A DNA stretch of 64,000 bases from Gemmatimonadota bacterium (lineage in GTDB: Bacteria > Gemmatimonadota > Gemmatimonadetes > Gemmatimonadales > Gemmatimonadaceae). Under the pieces are notes generated by a model. That model ran no database searches and had not been told where the DNA came from. It saw only the letters and a list, made by a program, of their open reading frames with translations. Below, piece by piece: positions 56,561-64,000 of the stretch; within the stretch, counting starts at the first letter, position 1, and each line of letters opens with the position of its first letter. A program made the translations under genes and the position numbers. The DNA lies in the NCBI GenBank assembly GCA_016719105.1, contig JADKAQ010000003.1:62001-126000 (forward strand), read 5' to 3'.

Positions 56561-57549
56561 GCGCACACGGACCATCCCGCGCCACCGGGCGACGCGAGTT
56601 CCTCGCTCTCGGCGTTGGTGCCTTCGTCGTCGCCAGCGTCCCCTTCGCGCGGCGGCGTGGCCCGGCGGTCACGCGGCGTACGCTCCCGGTGATGGGGACC
56701 ATCGCCGACCTGGCGGTGGTGCATCGCGACGTGCGGCATGCCGAAGGGGCCATCGACGCCGCCTTCGCCGAGCTGCGGCACGTGGAGGCGACCATGTCGC
56801 GCTTCCTCCCGGTGTCGGAGGTGGGGACGGTCAACCGGCTCGCCGCTGGCGTTCCCGTGACCGTCAGCGCCCCCACGCGAGACGTCATCGCGGCCGCGCT
56901 GGCGTGGGCGCATGCCAGCCACGGCGCCTTCGACCCGGCCATCGGCCGCGTGGTCGAGCTGTGGGACGTGACGCATCGTCAGAGCCCCCCAGAAGGCGGA
57001 CGCGTGACGCGGTTTGCAGGGCGGCAGCTCCATCGACATGTGCAGCTGGCGACGGAGAAGGGGGCGCCGGCTGTCTATCTGGCCGACCCGGACATTCACC
57101 TCGACCTCGGCGGCATCGCCAAGGGCTATGCGGTCGATCGCGCGGTCGATGCCTTGCGCGCCTGGGGGATCACCGATGCGATGGTCAACGTGGGCGGCGA
57201 CCTGTACGCGTTAGGCTCGGCCCCGGGCGGTGATCCATGGCGCGTCGGGATCCAGGACCCGGCCGATGCCAGCGCGATCATCGGGATGCTCGACGTGCGC
57301 GATCGCGCGGTCGCCACGTCAGGCGACTACGAGCAGTTCTTTCGGTACCGCGGCGTGCGGTACCACCACCTGATGGATCCGGCGACCGCCGCCCCGCGGC
57401 AGTCCCCGGCGCACAGCGTCACCATCGAGGCGGCCTCCTGCATGGACGCGGATGCAGCGGCCACGGCGGTGTTCGGCATGAGCGACGCGCAGGCGAGGAG
57501 CGTGCTGCAGGCACGCGCCCGCGACGCGCGCGTCGTGCGGTGGGCGTAG
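56557..57549 (+). CDS. apbE: FMN transferase (ApbE)
   Basis: 330 residues from ATG 56557. A twin-arginine-type signal (RREFLALGVGAFVVASV) directs export, with mature sequence beginning near residue 40. Conserved ApbE blocks: PVMGTIADL, FDPAIGRVVELW, LDLGGIAKGYAVD, VNVGGDLYALG and ATSGDYEQFF..HHLMDP. ApbE transfers FMN from FAD to Ser/Thr residues in RnfG and RnfD, both of which carry suitable motifs here. The last gene of the korAB-rnf operon; a 75-nt gap and a possible new unit follow. Confidence 0.94.
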   Translation: MSAHGPSRATGRREFLALGVGAFVVASVPFARRRGPAVTRRTLPVMGTIADLAVVHRDVRHAEGAIDAAFAELRHVEATMSRFLPVSEVGTVNRLAAGVPVTVSAPTRDVIAAALAWAHASHGAFDPAIGRVVELWDVTHRQSPPEGGRVTRFAGRQLHRHVQLATEKGAPAVYLADPDIHLDLGGIAKGYAVDRAVDALRAWGITDAMVNVGGDLYALGSAPGGDPWRVGIQDPADASAIIGMLDVRDRAVATSGDYEQFFRYRGVRYHHLMDPATAAPRQSPAHSVTIEAASCMDADAAATAVFGMSDAQARSVLQARARDARVVRWA

Positions 57550-57624
57550 ACGGTCGATAGGTACCGCCAGCCCCACATCGGAGGGCAGGGCGGGATCCCC
57601 GGCGAGATAGTCGCGGAGGACGCT

Positions 57625-57966
57625 ATGAAGCAGCAGCAGATGTTCTGTCAGGGGTGCGACCGGCACGTGCATGTGTTGGTCACCGACATCGTCGAGGATG
57701 ACGCGCAGGCCAACGTGCCCGATCCCGAGGTCGTCTGCCTCGAGATCGGCGATTGGTGCACGGGCAGCATGTGCCCGTTGGGCGCTGCGGCGCCAAGCGC
57801 CATGGTCACGCGGCTGATTCACTCTGGCCTGCCGCTCGAGAACCTGCGCACGGTGCGCGGCCACTGCGACGCGTGTGGCCTGGACAACGACCTTGCACTG
57901 TACGGCAAGGACATGGCCGCCTGCCTCGTCTGCGGTACCTCCCAGCCGCGACCGGTCGGCGCCTGA
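57625..57966 (+). CDS. Small zinc-ribbon-like hypothetical protein
   Basis: 113 residues. It has several Cys pairs: FCQGC near residues 8-11, WCTGSMC in the middle, and CDAC plus CLVC in the second half, suggesting two zinc or Fe-S binding ribbons. There is no membrane segment. The family is not recognised. It begins 75 nt after apbE in the same direction and may be an accessory gene of that operon or independent. Confidence 0.7.
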   Translation: MKQQQMFCQGCDRHVHVLVTDIVEDDAQANVPDPEVVCLEIGDWCTGSMCPLGAAAPSAMVTRLIHSGLPLENLRTVRGHCDACGLDNDLALYGKDMAACLVCGTSQPRPVGA

Positions 57967-58202
57967 CGGGCGTGCGCCTCTCGAACCGGCGCTCGTGAAC
58001 GCGGCGCGGGAGATACCGGTGATGTAGGCGCTGGTGCCGGCGCCGCACGCGACGCTACTGCCGATGCCGCGCCTCGAGCGTCGCACACGCGCATGGGAGC
58101 CAACGCGAGGCAACGCTCTCCAGCGGTAGTCAGGGCGACTCCCCTGCGCACGTGGACGGGACGGGCACGCGAAGGGCGCGGGGAGGCGCGACGTCGCGCG
58201 GA

Positions 58203-58787
58203 CTAGCGGGGAAGGTACTGCGCAGGAATCTCGTTCCCGGGGCGCTCGGCGTCCCAGAAGATCGACACCACCCACCAGCGGTTGCCGTCCTTGAGCAGCT
58301 GGATCGAGTTGATCCCGCGGGCAAACGGCTTCTCGGACAGGTCGGCGGTGCGGCGCGATTCGTACGTCGAGAAGACGTGCATGATGTTGCCGTACGCCTC
58401 CGTCTTGCGGCTGATCTCGCGCTCGAAGAACCCTGAGGCCTCGAGCGACGCGCCAGCGGCGCTGCTGTAGTCGTCGGCGCTCCAGACCGCCGCCGACGCG
58501 CCGCCGTTAGGCATGGGGCGCGTCGGGATGAGCCGCGCGTTGGGGAGCATGATCGAGCGGAAGCGGTTCCAGTCCCGCTTGGCCCCCGCCGGCCCCGAGA
58601 TCACGTCGTACAGCGCCTTGAGGATTGCATCGGGCGTCGCCACATCGGCCGGGTTGGCCGCGGGGCGCGGGATGGTGTCGATCGACGGGCGGCGCGGCGC
58701 GGCGACCTGCGCTCGGCCTTCGCAGGGCGACGTGAGCGTTGTCGCGAGCAACACGGCGCCAGCGACCAGGAGGCGGGAAGACGTCAT
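58203..58787 (-). CDS. Secreted NTF2/SnoaL-like hypothetical protein
   Basis: 194 residues with a signal peptide (LLVAGAVLLATTLTS..GRA). The mature part looks like the cone-shaped NTF2/SnoaL fold: a helical start (PDAILKALYDVISG), DWNRFRSIMLPNARL, HVFSTYESRRT and a final strand LLKDGNRWWVVSIFWDAE. Members bind small hydrophobic ligands or are enzymes of many kinds; no catalytic residues are evident. It stands alone on the minus strand. Confidence 0.75.
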   Translation of the reverse strand: MTSSRLLVAGAVLLATTLTSPCEGRAQVAAPRRPSIDTIPRPAANPADVATPDAILKALYDVISGPAGAKRDWNRFRSIMLPNARLIPTRPMPNGGASAAVWSADDYSSAAGASLEASGFFEREISRKTEAYGNIMHVFSTYESRRTADLSEKPFARGINSIQLLKDGNRWWVVSIFWDAERPGNEIPAQYLPR

Positions 58788-58842
58788 CGCAGTGGGACCA
58801 GGGGTGGAAGGCGTGTCGCGCGCGCGGGAGGTACCGGCACGC

Positions 58843-58865
58843 CGCGGGGGCGCGTGGCCCCCGCG
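58843..58865 (-). terminator. Hairpin after the DJ-1/PfpI gene
   Basis: 9-bp stem CGCGGGGGC (58843-58851) with GCCCCCGCG (58857-58865), loop GCGTG. It lies 12 nt beyond the stop of the minus-strand DJ-1/PfpI gene and 55 nt upstream of the next minus-strand start. A short TTTT lies before the stem on that strand, not after it, so the hairpin has no U-tract. Confidence 0.55.
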
Positions 58866-58877
58866 TGCGCCGAAAAG

Positions 58878-59393
58878 CTAGGCCTGCTCCAGCCACTGCA
58901 CCATCGCGCGCCCGAAGGCAGGGAGGTCTCGCGGTACCCGGCTGCTGATGAGGTGGCCGTCGATCACCACGGGCTCGTCGACCCAGGTGGCCCCCGCGTT
59001 CACGACGTCGTCGCGAATCCCGACGGTGCTCGTCAGGCGACGACCGCGCACGATCCCCGCCGAGATGAGGATCCACGGACCGTGGCAGATCGTCGCCACC
59101 ATTCCGCCGGCGGCATCGACGTCGCGCACCAGCTGCAACACCGCCGGGTCACGCCGCAGCTTGTCCGGGGCCCATCCCCCCGGGGCGATGATCCCCGCCA
59201 CCTCCTGGGCGCGCCACTCGCGGGCCGAACCGTCGACCGAACACGGGTAGCCGTGCTTCCCTCGGTACGACGGCTCACCCATCCCCACCAGCGGGACGGT
59301 GAAGCCCGCCTCCTCGAGCCGCAGCTTGGGATACCACACCTCGAGATCCTCGTACTCCGGCCCCACCAGCATCAGGACGGTTCGGGGTCGCAT
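58878..59393 (-). CDS. DJ-1/PfpI family protein
   Basis: 171 residues from ATG 59393; the open frame extends upstream, but the added residues (Arg/Cys/Ser-rich) are unlike the family. The flavodoxin-like fold opens with RTVLMLVGPEYEDLEVWYP; the nucleophile elbow is ATICHGPWIL with the reactive Cys followed by His. EYEDLE carries the supporting acidic residue. These proteins include intracellular protease PfpI, glyoxalase III and deglycase-type enzymes; the function is open. Confidence 0.88.
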   Translation of the reverse strand: MRPRTVLMLVGPEYEDLEVWYPKLRLEEAGFTVPLVGMGEPSYRGKHGYPCSVDGSAREWRAQEVAGIIAPGGWAPDKLRRDPAVLQLVRDVDAAGGMVATICHGPWILISAGIVRGRRLTSTVGIRDDVVNAGATWVDEPVVIDGHLISSRVPRDLPAFGRAMVQWLEQA

Positions 59394-59795
59394 GTTCGCC
59401 TCCGGAATGCGGGTGACGCCCAATGAGCTGCGTCCATGATCTGCAGACAGGTGCACCGTTCCGCAATCGGACCTCTCCCTCGCATCGTCGACGACGCGCC
59501 CACTCCCTCGATGCACCGGCGCGCCTCCTGTTGCGCGCGCTCGGCAAGCCCGTGCACACCACGCGCACACCAGCGGGCGTGCGGTCATTCTGACCGATTT
59601 TCGCTGAGAGAACGACGCGAAAGTCGTCCGCGTAAGCGAAGCTAGGATAACGAGTTACATCGGTATGCCTCTCGCAAGTCGTTCGCCGGGTCCTTCGCGC
59701 ATCACACTGGATGTGTCGGCACCAATCCCGCGAACCAGCCCCGGCAAGAGGCTCGCAAGTGTGAGCCAGGTCACACTTCTTCTTGCCGTACTGCC
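59394..59795. other. 402-nt divergent intergenic region
   Basis: Separates the minus-strand DJ-1/PfpI gene from the plus-strand HEMLH lipoprotein gene. It contains the perfect CRP-type palindrome at 59757-59778. A relatively AT-rich patch at 59635-59665 (GCTAGGATAACGAG) may be part of a promoter. No convincing coding frame. Confidence 0.5.
59757..59778. promoter_or_regulatory. CRP/FNR-family type binding site
   Basis: AAGTGTGA (59757-59764), spacer GCCAGG, TCACACTT (59771-59778): perfect 8-bp inverted arms containing the exact TGTGA-N6-TCACA consensus of CRP-type regulators. It ends 17 nt before the ATG of the lipoprotein gene (59796), so a bound protein would overlap the core promoter or leader and more likely repress, or the transcript start is unusually close. 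Confidence 0.7.
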
Positions 59796-60191
59796 ATGCA
59801 GGGTCGCCACCTCCGCCGTCTCGCCGCGCTCGTCGTCGTCGCCTTCAGTAGCGGTGCCTGCCGCTTCGAGCCCGAAGGGGCGGCGCCACTCGAGATCCCG
59901 TCGGTCTACCGCCAATGGTGGGCGGAGATCGAGAAGTGCGCGCAGAAGAAGGCCAGCATCGACCGCGTGCGCTTCTGGGTCATCAAGGGCGAGAAGTTCC
60001 CCTGTCCCAACGGTCCCTGCGCCGGTCACTGGCGCTCCCCGCACGACGTGTACATCGCCGAGACGTGGATCTACAACGCCTCGCTCGTGAAGCACGAGAT
60101 GCTGCACGACGTGCTTGGCACCGGTGATCATCCCGTCGCCGTCTTCGGCGAGGGGGCGTGCAACGTGGTGTGGGCGACGAAGGAGTCGTAG
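59796..60191 (+). CDS. Small lipoprotein with HEMLH metal-site motif
   Basis: 131 residues. The lipoprotein signal (LAALVVVAFSSGAC) gives a lipid-anchored mature protein. KHEMLHDVLGTGDHP contains HExxH followed by another His eight residues on, a zinc-peptidase-like arrangement though not the metzincin spacing. Three other Cys may form disulfides (EKCAQ, FPCPNGPC). The family is not recognised; a small secreted metallopeptidase or zinc-binding envelope protein is plausible. No Shine-Dalgarno is evident and a CRP-type site lies just upstream. Confidence 0.7.
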   Translation: MQGRHLRRLAALVVVAFSSGACRFEPEGAAPLEIPSVYRQWWAEIEKCAQKKASIDRVRFWVIKGEKFPCPNGPCAGHWRSPHDVYIAETWIYNASLVKHEMLHDVLGTGDHPVAVFGEGACNVVWATKES

Positions 60192-60275
60192 CCCCAGCAT
60201 TCAGCACTCACCGCGGGCCCGCACCGGGGGGCCATCCATCGGGACCGCCGCGCGTTCCGGCACCGTCGGCACGCC

Positions 60276-63188
60276 TCAGGGGCGATACGTGACGCTCAGG
60301 TACGGACGGATCTTCTCCTTGTAGGGTTCGTCCATCGAGTAGCCGATCCCGGCGCGGATGTGTGTCCCCGGGAGACGCGCGAAGCCGATCCCCGGGACGT
60401 CGAACTCGCGTTCCGCCCCCAGAATCCGCTGATAGCGCGTCAGCTTGTCGCCAGCCGCAACCCAGATCGCGTACGGCTCCACGGAATAGAGTCGCGTCGA
60501 GAGGCGCCCGATGCCGAGCTTGCGCCCGGAGGCGTAGCCCACCGGGACGGATGGAATCGACACGCGCTGCGTGAGGTACGCGCGGTCAAAGAAGGGGAGC
60601 ACGCCGCCGCCGACGGCAAACTGCTCGAAGGCGCGCCCGAACTCACCCGGCCCGGCGGTGGTGGTGGTGCCGACACTGGCCTCGGCGCGCAACGAACGAT
60701 TGGGTCCGCCGAGCGTGAGTGCCCCCGTCGTGAAGCCACGCGACCAACTGTCGCCCCCCGTTCCCCCCTGCGCGAGCTGCGCGTACACCTGCGGCGAGAC
60801 GGTCAGGCCATGCCAGGTCCACGTGAGTCTTCCGCGCAGGTCGGCGAATCCCATGACGCGCCCGGCGCCATCGAGCTGGTTCCCGTTCACCTGCCCGACA
60901 CTTCCGCCGGCACGCAGCGCGTAGCCCCAGGCGCCGCCATTGCGGTTGACCCGCGCGGCGAGCCCTAACCCGGTGAAGCGGGAGTCGATGTCGAGCGAGG
61001 CGAAGCTCCCCGCCGCCTGCTCCGACGGGGCGTGTTCCGTGTACCACGCGCTCGTTTCCACTTCGATGGGTGACAGGCGCAGGGTGGTGGCCAGCGAGCC
61101 GCCGCGCCATGCGCCGCGCTGGCCGTAGCCTCCCTGCGCGACGACGCTCAGGCGCCCGACCGGGTCCATGTTGGCGAGCATCAGCGAGGCCATGTCGCCA
61201 TCGGGGCCGAGGCTTATCCCGGGGAGGATGCGCCAGGCGCGTGGCCCGGTGCCGTAGTCGCTGGGGCCGCGAACGGGCTGCGGGGCGAAGGTCGCGCCAC
61301 GTCCCGGTGGCGTTGGGGGAGCGGCCGGCGCGAGGCGTGGCTCGAGCGCGACCATCCGGTCGCCTAACGACGACACCGCCCGGGCGATCGACAGCCGCCG
61401 CACGTCGTATCCCTTTGCGTGCAGCGCCAGGTACCAGACCTGTCCGTCGGGCCCCACATCGGGCGCCGCCACCGCGCCGGTCACTCGGGTGAGGGGGCGG
61501 GGCGCCGCCGTTTCCGGATCGAGCAGTTCGAGGTTCGGGACCCCACCGCGCTCGCTCACCACGACGAGCTTGCCGTCTCGCGTCCACGCCGGGGCGTACC
61601 GACTGGCACCGTCGCCGGGATCGACCGGCGATGCGGCCCCCGTCGCCGGGTTCACGACGAAGGTCCACCATCGGCCATCGCGCTGGACGCTGGCGGCGAT
61701 GCGCGAGCCGTCGGGCGACCAGCGCGGACGGTGCCAGACGACGAACGGCGACCCCGCGGTGATGGTGGTCAGTCGTCCGCTCGCGAGGTCGACGCGCACC
61801 AGGTCACAGACGCCGCCGCGGCAGCGGACCGCTGCCGCGCTCTTGCCGTCGGGGGCGGGATCGGCGCTGCGGATCCCCGCGCCCCGCGTGACGCGACGCA
61901 CCCCGCCGCGGCGCGTGTTCCAGATGAAGAGGTCCGGGCGGAAGGCGCCGTCGCCTAACGGTTCGTCGCGGCTCACCAGGAGGCGCTCGCCATCGGAGAA
62001 CCAACGCGGCTGGTCGTGGCCGCGCCCGGCCACGGCGAACAGTGTCTTGCGCGCGCGCCTCGGTGCGGGGAAGGAGTCGAAGGGTGCCACGTCCTGCGGG
62101 TCGCGCTGGAGCATGCGCTGTCGCGCCCGCACCACCGCGGAGTCGAGCGGCTCGTCCTTCGCCCCCCACACCACCACGCGCGAGGGCGTGTTCGGGCTGC
62201 GTAGCACGACCGCCACCTGCGCGCCGTCGCGCGACACCGCCGGTTCACCGGTGGCCCACGCCAGCTTCTGCACGAGGTCTCCCTCGACCACGCCCGGAGA
62301 TTGCAGCTGCCGGCGAGCGTCGAGTGATTTTTCCATCACCTCCGTGTAGAACGCGCCGTACAGGTCGTCCGGCCCCGCACCATACACGCCGCGGAATGCC
62401 TCGGCAAAGCTCCGGCGCTGCCGCGCGCTCATCCGGCGCCACAGGTGGTTGAGGCTCTCCTCGCCCTTGCGCGCCACGAGCCATTCCAGGAAGGCGCTCC
62501 CCACGAGGTAGCGCATCGATCCCCCCAGGTATGGCGCGGCGTTGTTCAGCTGCCCGTACGTCGGGAGCCGCCCCTCCAGCGCCCACGCGCGCAACACCGC
62601 GGCGCGCCCCGCTGAGTTGGGGCGACCGTTGGCGGTGAGCTTGCCTTCGATGTACGTCGCGTAGCCCTCGATGACCCACGCCGGTGACTTGCGCGCGACC
62701 GGGCCGATGCGCGTCGGGAGCAACCGCCAGACGAAGCGCTCGTTAGGGTTGCGCGGTGGAAAGGTGAGGTGCGCGATGTGGCCGTACTCGTGCACCGCGA
62801 GGATCTCGCCCCACCCGCGATGCTGTCCGAACGATGGCCCGGGCGTTGGCGGCGTCGGCCAGAGGAAGATCACCGGCCCCTCGAGCAGCGGGACCGCGAA
62901 GCCGTTCGAGACGTTGGACGGATCCTCGACCATCACCGTGACCCGCGCCGTGGGGGCGTTGCCCACCATCGTGTTCACCGACGACGACACCGACTCCATG
63001 CGCTCGGCGACGGGGACCACCCACGTCCGCATCTCGGCGGGAAAGTGGAACCGGAAGTGCGCCGTCTCGATCGTCTCCCACTTGAGCGCCGGACGCGTGA
63101 GGTACTGGGCGGCAGCCGGCGTCGCCGGCGCGAGGACGAGCAGGGAAGCGAGCACCGCGACGGCGGTGCGCATCGATCGTGGGTGCAT
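60276..63188 (-). CDS. Gluzincin peptidase / beta-propeller / outer-membrane barrel fusion
   Basis: 970 residues from ATG 63188; ATG 63173 is an alternative just inside the same signal peptide (AVAVLASLLVLAPATPAAAQ). The N-terminal about 330 residues form a peptidase-MA-like gluzincin with HEYGH and, later, WVIEGYATYIEG supplying the third ligand. A TolB/WD-like propeller follows (FSDGERLLVSRDEP; RPRWSPDGSRIAAS; RYAPAWTRDGKLVVVSE), about 350-640. The last about 300 residues are beta-strand repeats (SVVAQGGYGQRGAW, LRGRLTWTWHGLTV) ending VTYRP, consistent with an outer-membrane beta-barrel. This suggests a barrel-anchored protease at the cell surface or periplasm. Substrate unknown. Confidence 0.85.
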   Translation of the reverse strand: MHPRSMRTAVAVLASLLVLAPATPAAAQYLTRPALKWETIETAHFRFHFPAEMRTWVVPVAERMESVSSSVNTMVGNAPTARVTVMVEDPSNVSNGFAVPLLEGPVIFLWPTPPTPGPSFGQHRGWGEILAVHEYGHIAHLTFPPRNPNERFVWRLLPTRIGPVARKSPAWVIEGYATYIEGKLTANGRPNSAGRAAVLRAWALEGRLPTYGQLNNAAPYLGGSMRYLVGSAFLEWLVARKGEESLNHLWRRMSARQRRSFAEAFRGVYGAGPDDLYGAFYTEVMEKSLDARRQLQSPGVVEGDLVQKLAWATGEPAVSRDGAQVAVVLRSPNTPSRVVVWGAKDEPLDSAVVRARQRMLQRDPQDVAPFDSFPAPRRARKTLFAVAGRGHDQPRWFSDGERLLVSRDEPLGDGAFRPDLFIWNTRRGGVRRVTRGAGIRSADPAPDGKSAAAVRCRGGVCDLVRVDLASGRLTTITAGSPFVVWHRPRWSPDGSRIAASVQRDGRWWTFVVNPATGAASPVDPGDGASRYAPAWTRDGKLVVVSERGGVPNLELLDPETAAPRPLTRVTGAVAAPDVGPDGQVWYLALHAKGYDVRRLSIARAVSSLGDRMVALEPRLAPAAPPTPPGRGATFAPQPVRGPSDYGTGPRAWRILPGISLGPDGDMASLMLANMDPVGRLSVVAQGGYGQRGAWRGGSLATTLRLSPIEVETSAWYTEHAPSEQAAGSFASLDIDSRFTGLGLAARVNRNGGAWGYALRAGGSVGQVNGNQLDGAGRVMGFADLRGRLTWTWHGLTVSPQVYAQLAQGGTGGDSWSRGFTTGALTLGGPNRSLRAEASVGTTTTAGPGEFGRAFEQFAVGGGVLPFFDRAYLTQRVSIPSVPVGYASGRKLGIGRLSTRLYSVEPYAIWVAAGDKLTRYQRILGAEREFDVPGIGFARLPGTHIRAGIGYSMDEPYKEKIRPYLSVTYRP

Positions 63189-63275
63189 CGGTCGAGTGGC
63201 GTGCAGTGAGGCAAAGGGCGGGACCGCGACCCCCGAACATACATCCCTCGCTACCGACCTCGGCTCGGCATGGCA

Positions 63276-63311
63276 CACACCGGAAGTGTGAGCGTTGCCC
63301 CTTCCGGTGTG
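63276..63311. other. Inverted repeat, 11-bp arms
   Basis: CACACCGGAAG (63276-63286) and CTTCCGGTGTG (63301-63311) with a 14-nt spacer. It is 88 nt upstream of the minus-strand peptidase-fusion start. It could be an operator or an RNA hairpin in the leader. Confidence 0.6.
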
Positions 63312-63321
63312 CAGGGATGCG

Positions 63322-63373
63322 GCGGACGGCGGCTGGCGCCGAGGGCCAGCGCTAAGCGCTCGGCGCCGTCCGC
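63322..63373. other. Structured inverted repeat, possible REP-like or RNA element
   Basis: Outer arms GCGGACGGCG (63322-63331) and CGCCGTCCGC (63364-63373) enclose further complementary pieces (GCTGG/CCAGC; AGCG..CGCT), so the 52 nt can fold into a branched hairpin. It sits 11 nt from the preceding inverted repeat. No function can be assigned. Confidence 0.5.
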
Positions 63374-63555
63374 GATCTCCCACGGCTTCGCCGGCGACGC
63401 ACCGGCGACGCCGGTGACGCAGTCGGCCGTCACCTGCCGCTGCCGGAGGTCGTACGGCGTGGCGGTGTCACGGCCACGAAACGCCGTGGCGTCGCCGTCA
63501 GCTGCGCCTCGTCCTGCGCCGGGGCGCGGCGAAATCGCCCCCTGGAAACGAAAGA

Positions 63556-63584
63556 TGGGACGAAAGCGGCGCGCTCTCGTCCCA
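63556..63584 (-). terminator. Rho-independent-like terminator with T-rich tail (minus strand)
   Basis: Arms TGGGACGA (63556-63563) and TCGTCCCA (63577-63584) with inner AGCG/CGCT pairing extend to about 12 bp with one mismatch. Read on the minus strand, the hairpin is followed by TCTTTCGTTTCC. It lies 44 nt after the stop of the small membrane-protein gene. Confidence 0.75.
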
Positions 63585-63627
63585 CACTCGACTTGTCACG
63601 GACGCCGGGCGCCCGTCGAACTGGTCC

Positions 63628-63792
63628 TTACCCCTGCTTGCCCTTCGCGGCGTCCTGGATCCAGGTCAACGGAATCAGGAAGAGCGGGGTCAGGAAATGC
63701 CCGAGGAGGATGTTGACCCAGGTAAGCGCGAGGTAGAAGGCGCCAAGCCCGAGGCCAGCCCACAGCGTGCCAAACGGTGATGAGTGCTCCAC
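63628..63792 (-). CDS. 54-residue membrane protein
   Basis: From a GTG at 63792 with AGGAC upstream; longer open-frame starts add low-complexity residues. The sequence HSSPFGTLWAGLGLGAFYLA then LTWVNILLGHFLTPLFLIPL forms one or two membrane helices and ends in a short charged tail (WIQDAAKGKQG). The family is not recognised. A good terminator follows, which supports expression as a short transcript. Confidence 0.62.
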   Translation of the reverse strand: MEHSSPFGTLWAGLGLGAFYLALTWVNILLGHFLTPLFLIPLTWIQDAAKGKQG

Positions 63793-64000
63793 GGTACGTC
63801 CTCGGTCTGTAAGGTCGAAGTCGACGAAAAAAGTAGTCGGGCGTGTCGGAGCGCACCAGTCCACCTGTGCCGGCTTTCGGGGGGCGACTTCACGCATCGC
63901 TCCCCCGGACGGGCGACGGACAGCGCGCCGCGCCGGCGATACATTGACCACCGTTCACCGGACGTGTCGCTCGCCCGTGTCTCCCCGTCTCCCCCGAGGC

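Larger units (their letters stand above)
63189..63627. other. 439-nt intergenic region with nested inverted repeats
   Basis: No convincing gene. It contains an 11-bp stem at 63276-63311, a 10-bp stem at 63322-63373 enclosing smaller stems, and the terminator of the next minus-strand gene at 63556-63584. The promoter for the minus-strand peptidase fusion should be near 63200-63260. Confidence 0.5.

Noticed and set aside
57819..58151. Minus-strand frame after apbE
   Set aside because: Overlaps the Cys-pair protein gene and has Arg/Ala-rich shadow composition.

Overview
The window is a GC-rich, gene-dense chromosomal segment with no insertion sequences, phage genes, CRISPR arrays, rRNA or tRNA that I can see. 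The style of its proteins (many secreted S9, M1, S15 and M55-type peptidases, DinB proteins, Rnf, outer-membrane barrel fusions) suggests a Gemmatimonadota-like bacterium. That is an inference from protein style, not from a marker gene.

Layout. 1-9.0 kb: a Bat/MoxR-type operon (TPR protein, DUF4159, MoxR ATPase, DUF58, BatA/VWA membrane protein, very large DUF4175-like membrane protein with a Gly-Gln-Gln repeat). 9.0-14.3 kb: three DinB/YfiT-type proteins, a DUF481 outer-membrane protein, TerC, an M55 aminopeptidase and a histidine phosphatase. 14.6-19.3 kb: a Pro-rich lipoprotein, an unknown protein, a SET-domain protein with a lysine-rich histone-H1-like tail, an unknown 303-residue protein, fumarylacetoacetase and RidA. 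19.4-28.1 kb: an S15-type hydrolase, then a fatty-acid module: SDR, ACAD10/11-like acyl-CoA dehydrogenase and an APH-type kinase on the plus strand, facing thiolase (fadA) and the fadN-type bifunctional enzyme on the minus strand. 28.5-34.8 kb: an M1 peptidase, a nucleoside deaminase, then an unusual trio: a TPR protein, a tiny convergent lipoprotein ending in three DFVNPHV repeats, and an AraC-type regulator with a receiver-like N-terminus behind a perfect 19-bp palindrome. 34.9-41.8 kb: an amidohydrolase, nitronate monooxygenase, AAA ATPase, S9 peptidase and GT2 glycosyltransferase.

42.3-57.5 kb is the centrepiece: an apparently single transcription unit with 2-oxoacid:ferredoxin oxidoreductase (alpha/gamma fusion and beta), an unknown 334-residue protein, rnfB, a 1703-residue pyruvate:ferredoxin oxidoreductase with its own C-terminal ferredoxin-like domain, rnfC, rnfD, rnfG, rnfE, rnfA, a 50-residue Cys-rich NqrM-like membrane protein and apbE. 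The logic is 2-oxoacid oxidation to reduced ferredoxin, and ferredoxin oxidation by Rnf coupled to NAD+ reduction and ion pumping. 57.6-64 kb holds small unknown proteins, a DJ-1/PfpI protein, a lipoprotein with an HExxH motif behind an exact CRP-consensus palindrome, and a 970-residue HEYGH peptidase / propeller / barrel protein.

Four genes (DUF4175-like, amidohydrolase, rnfD, rnfG) are broken by single-nucleotide shifts, all explicable by one gained or lost G in a short G run. I read these as probable sequencing or assembly errors. Another window-wide signal is the heptamer CGTTAGG/CCTAACG, which I count 37 times by eye and which carries many of the rare TTA leucine codons.
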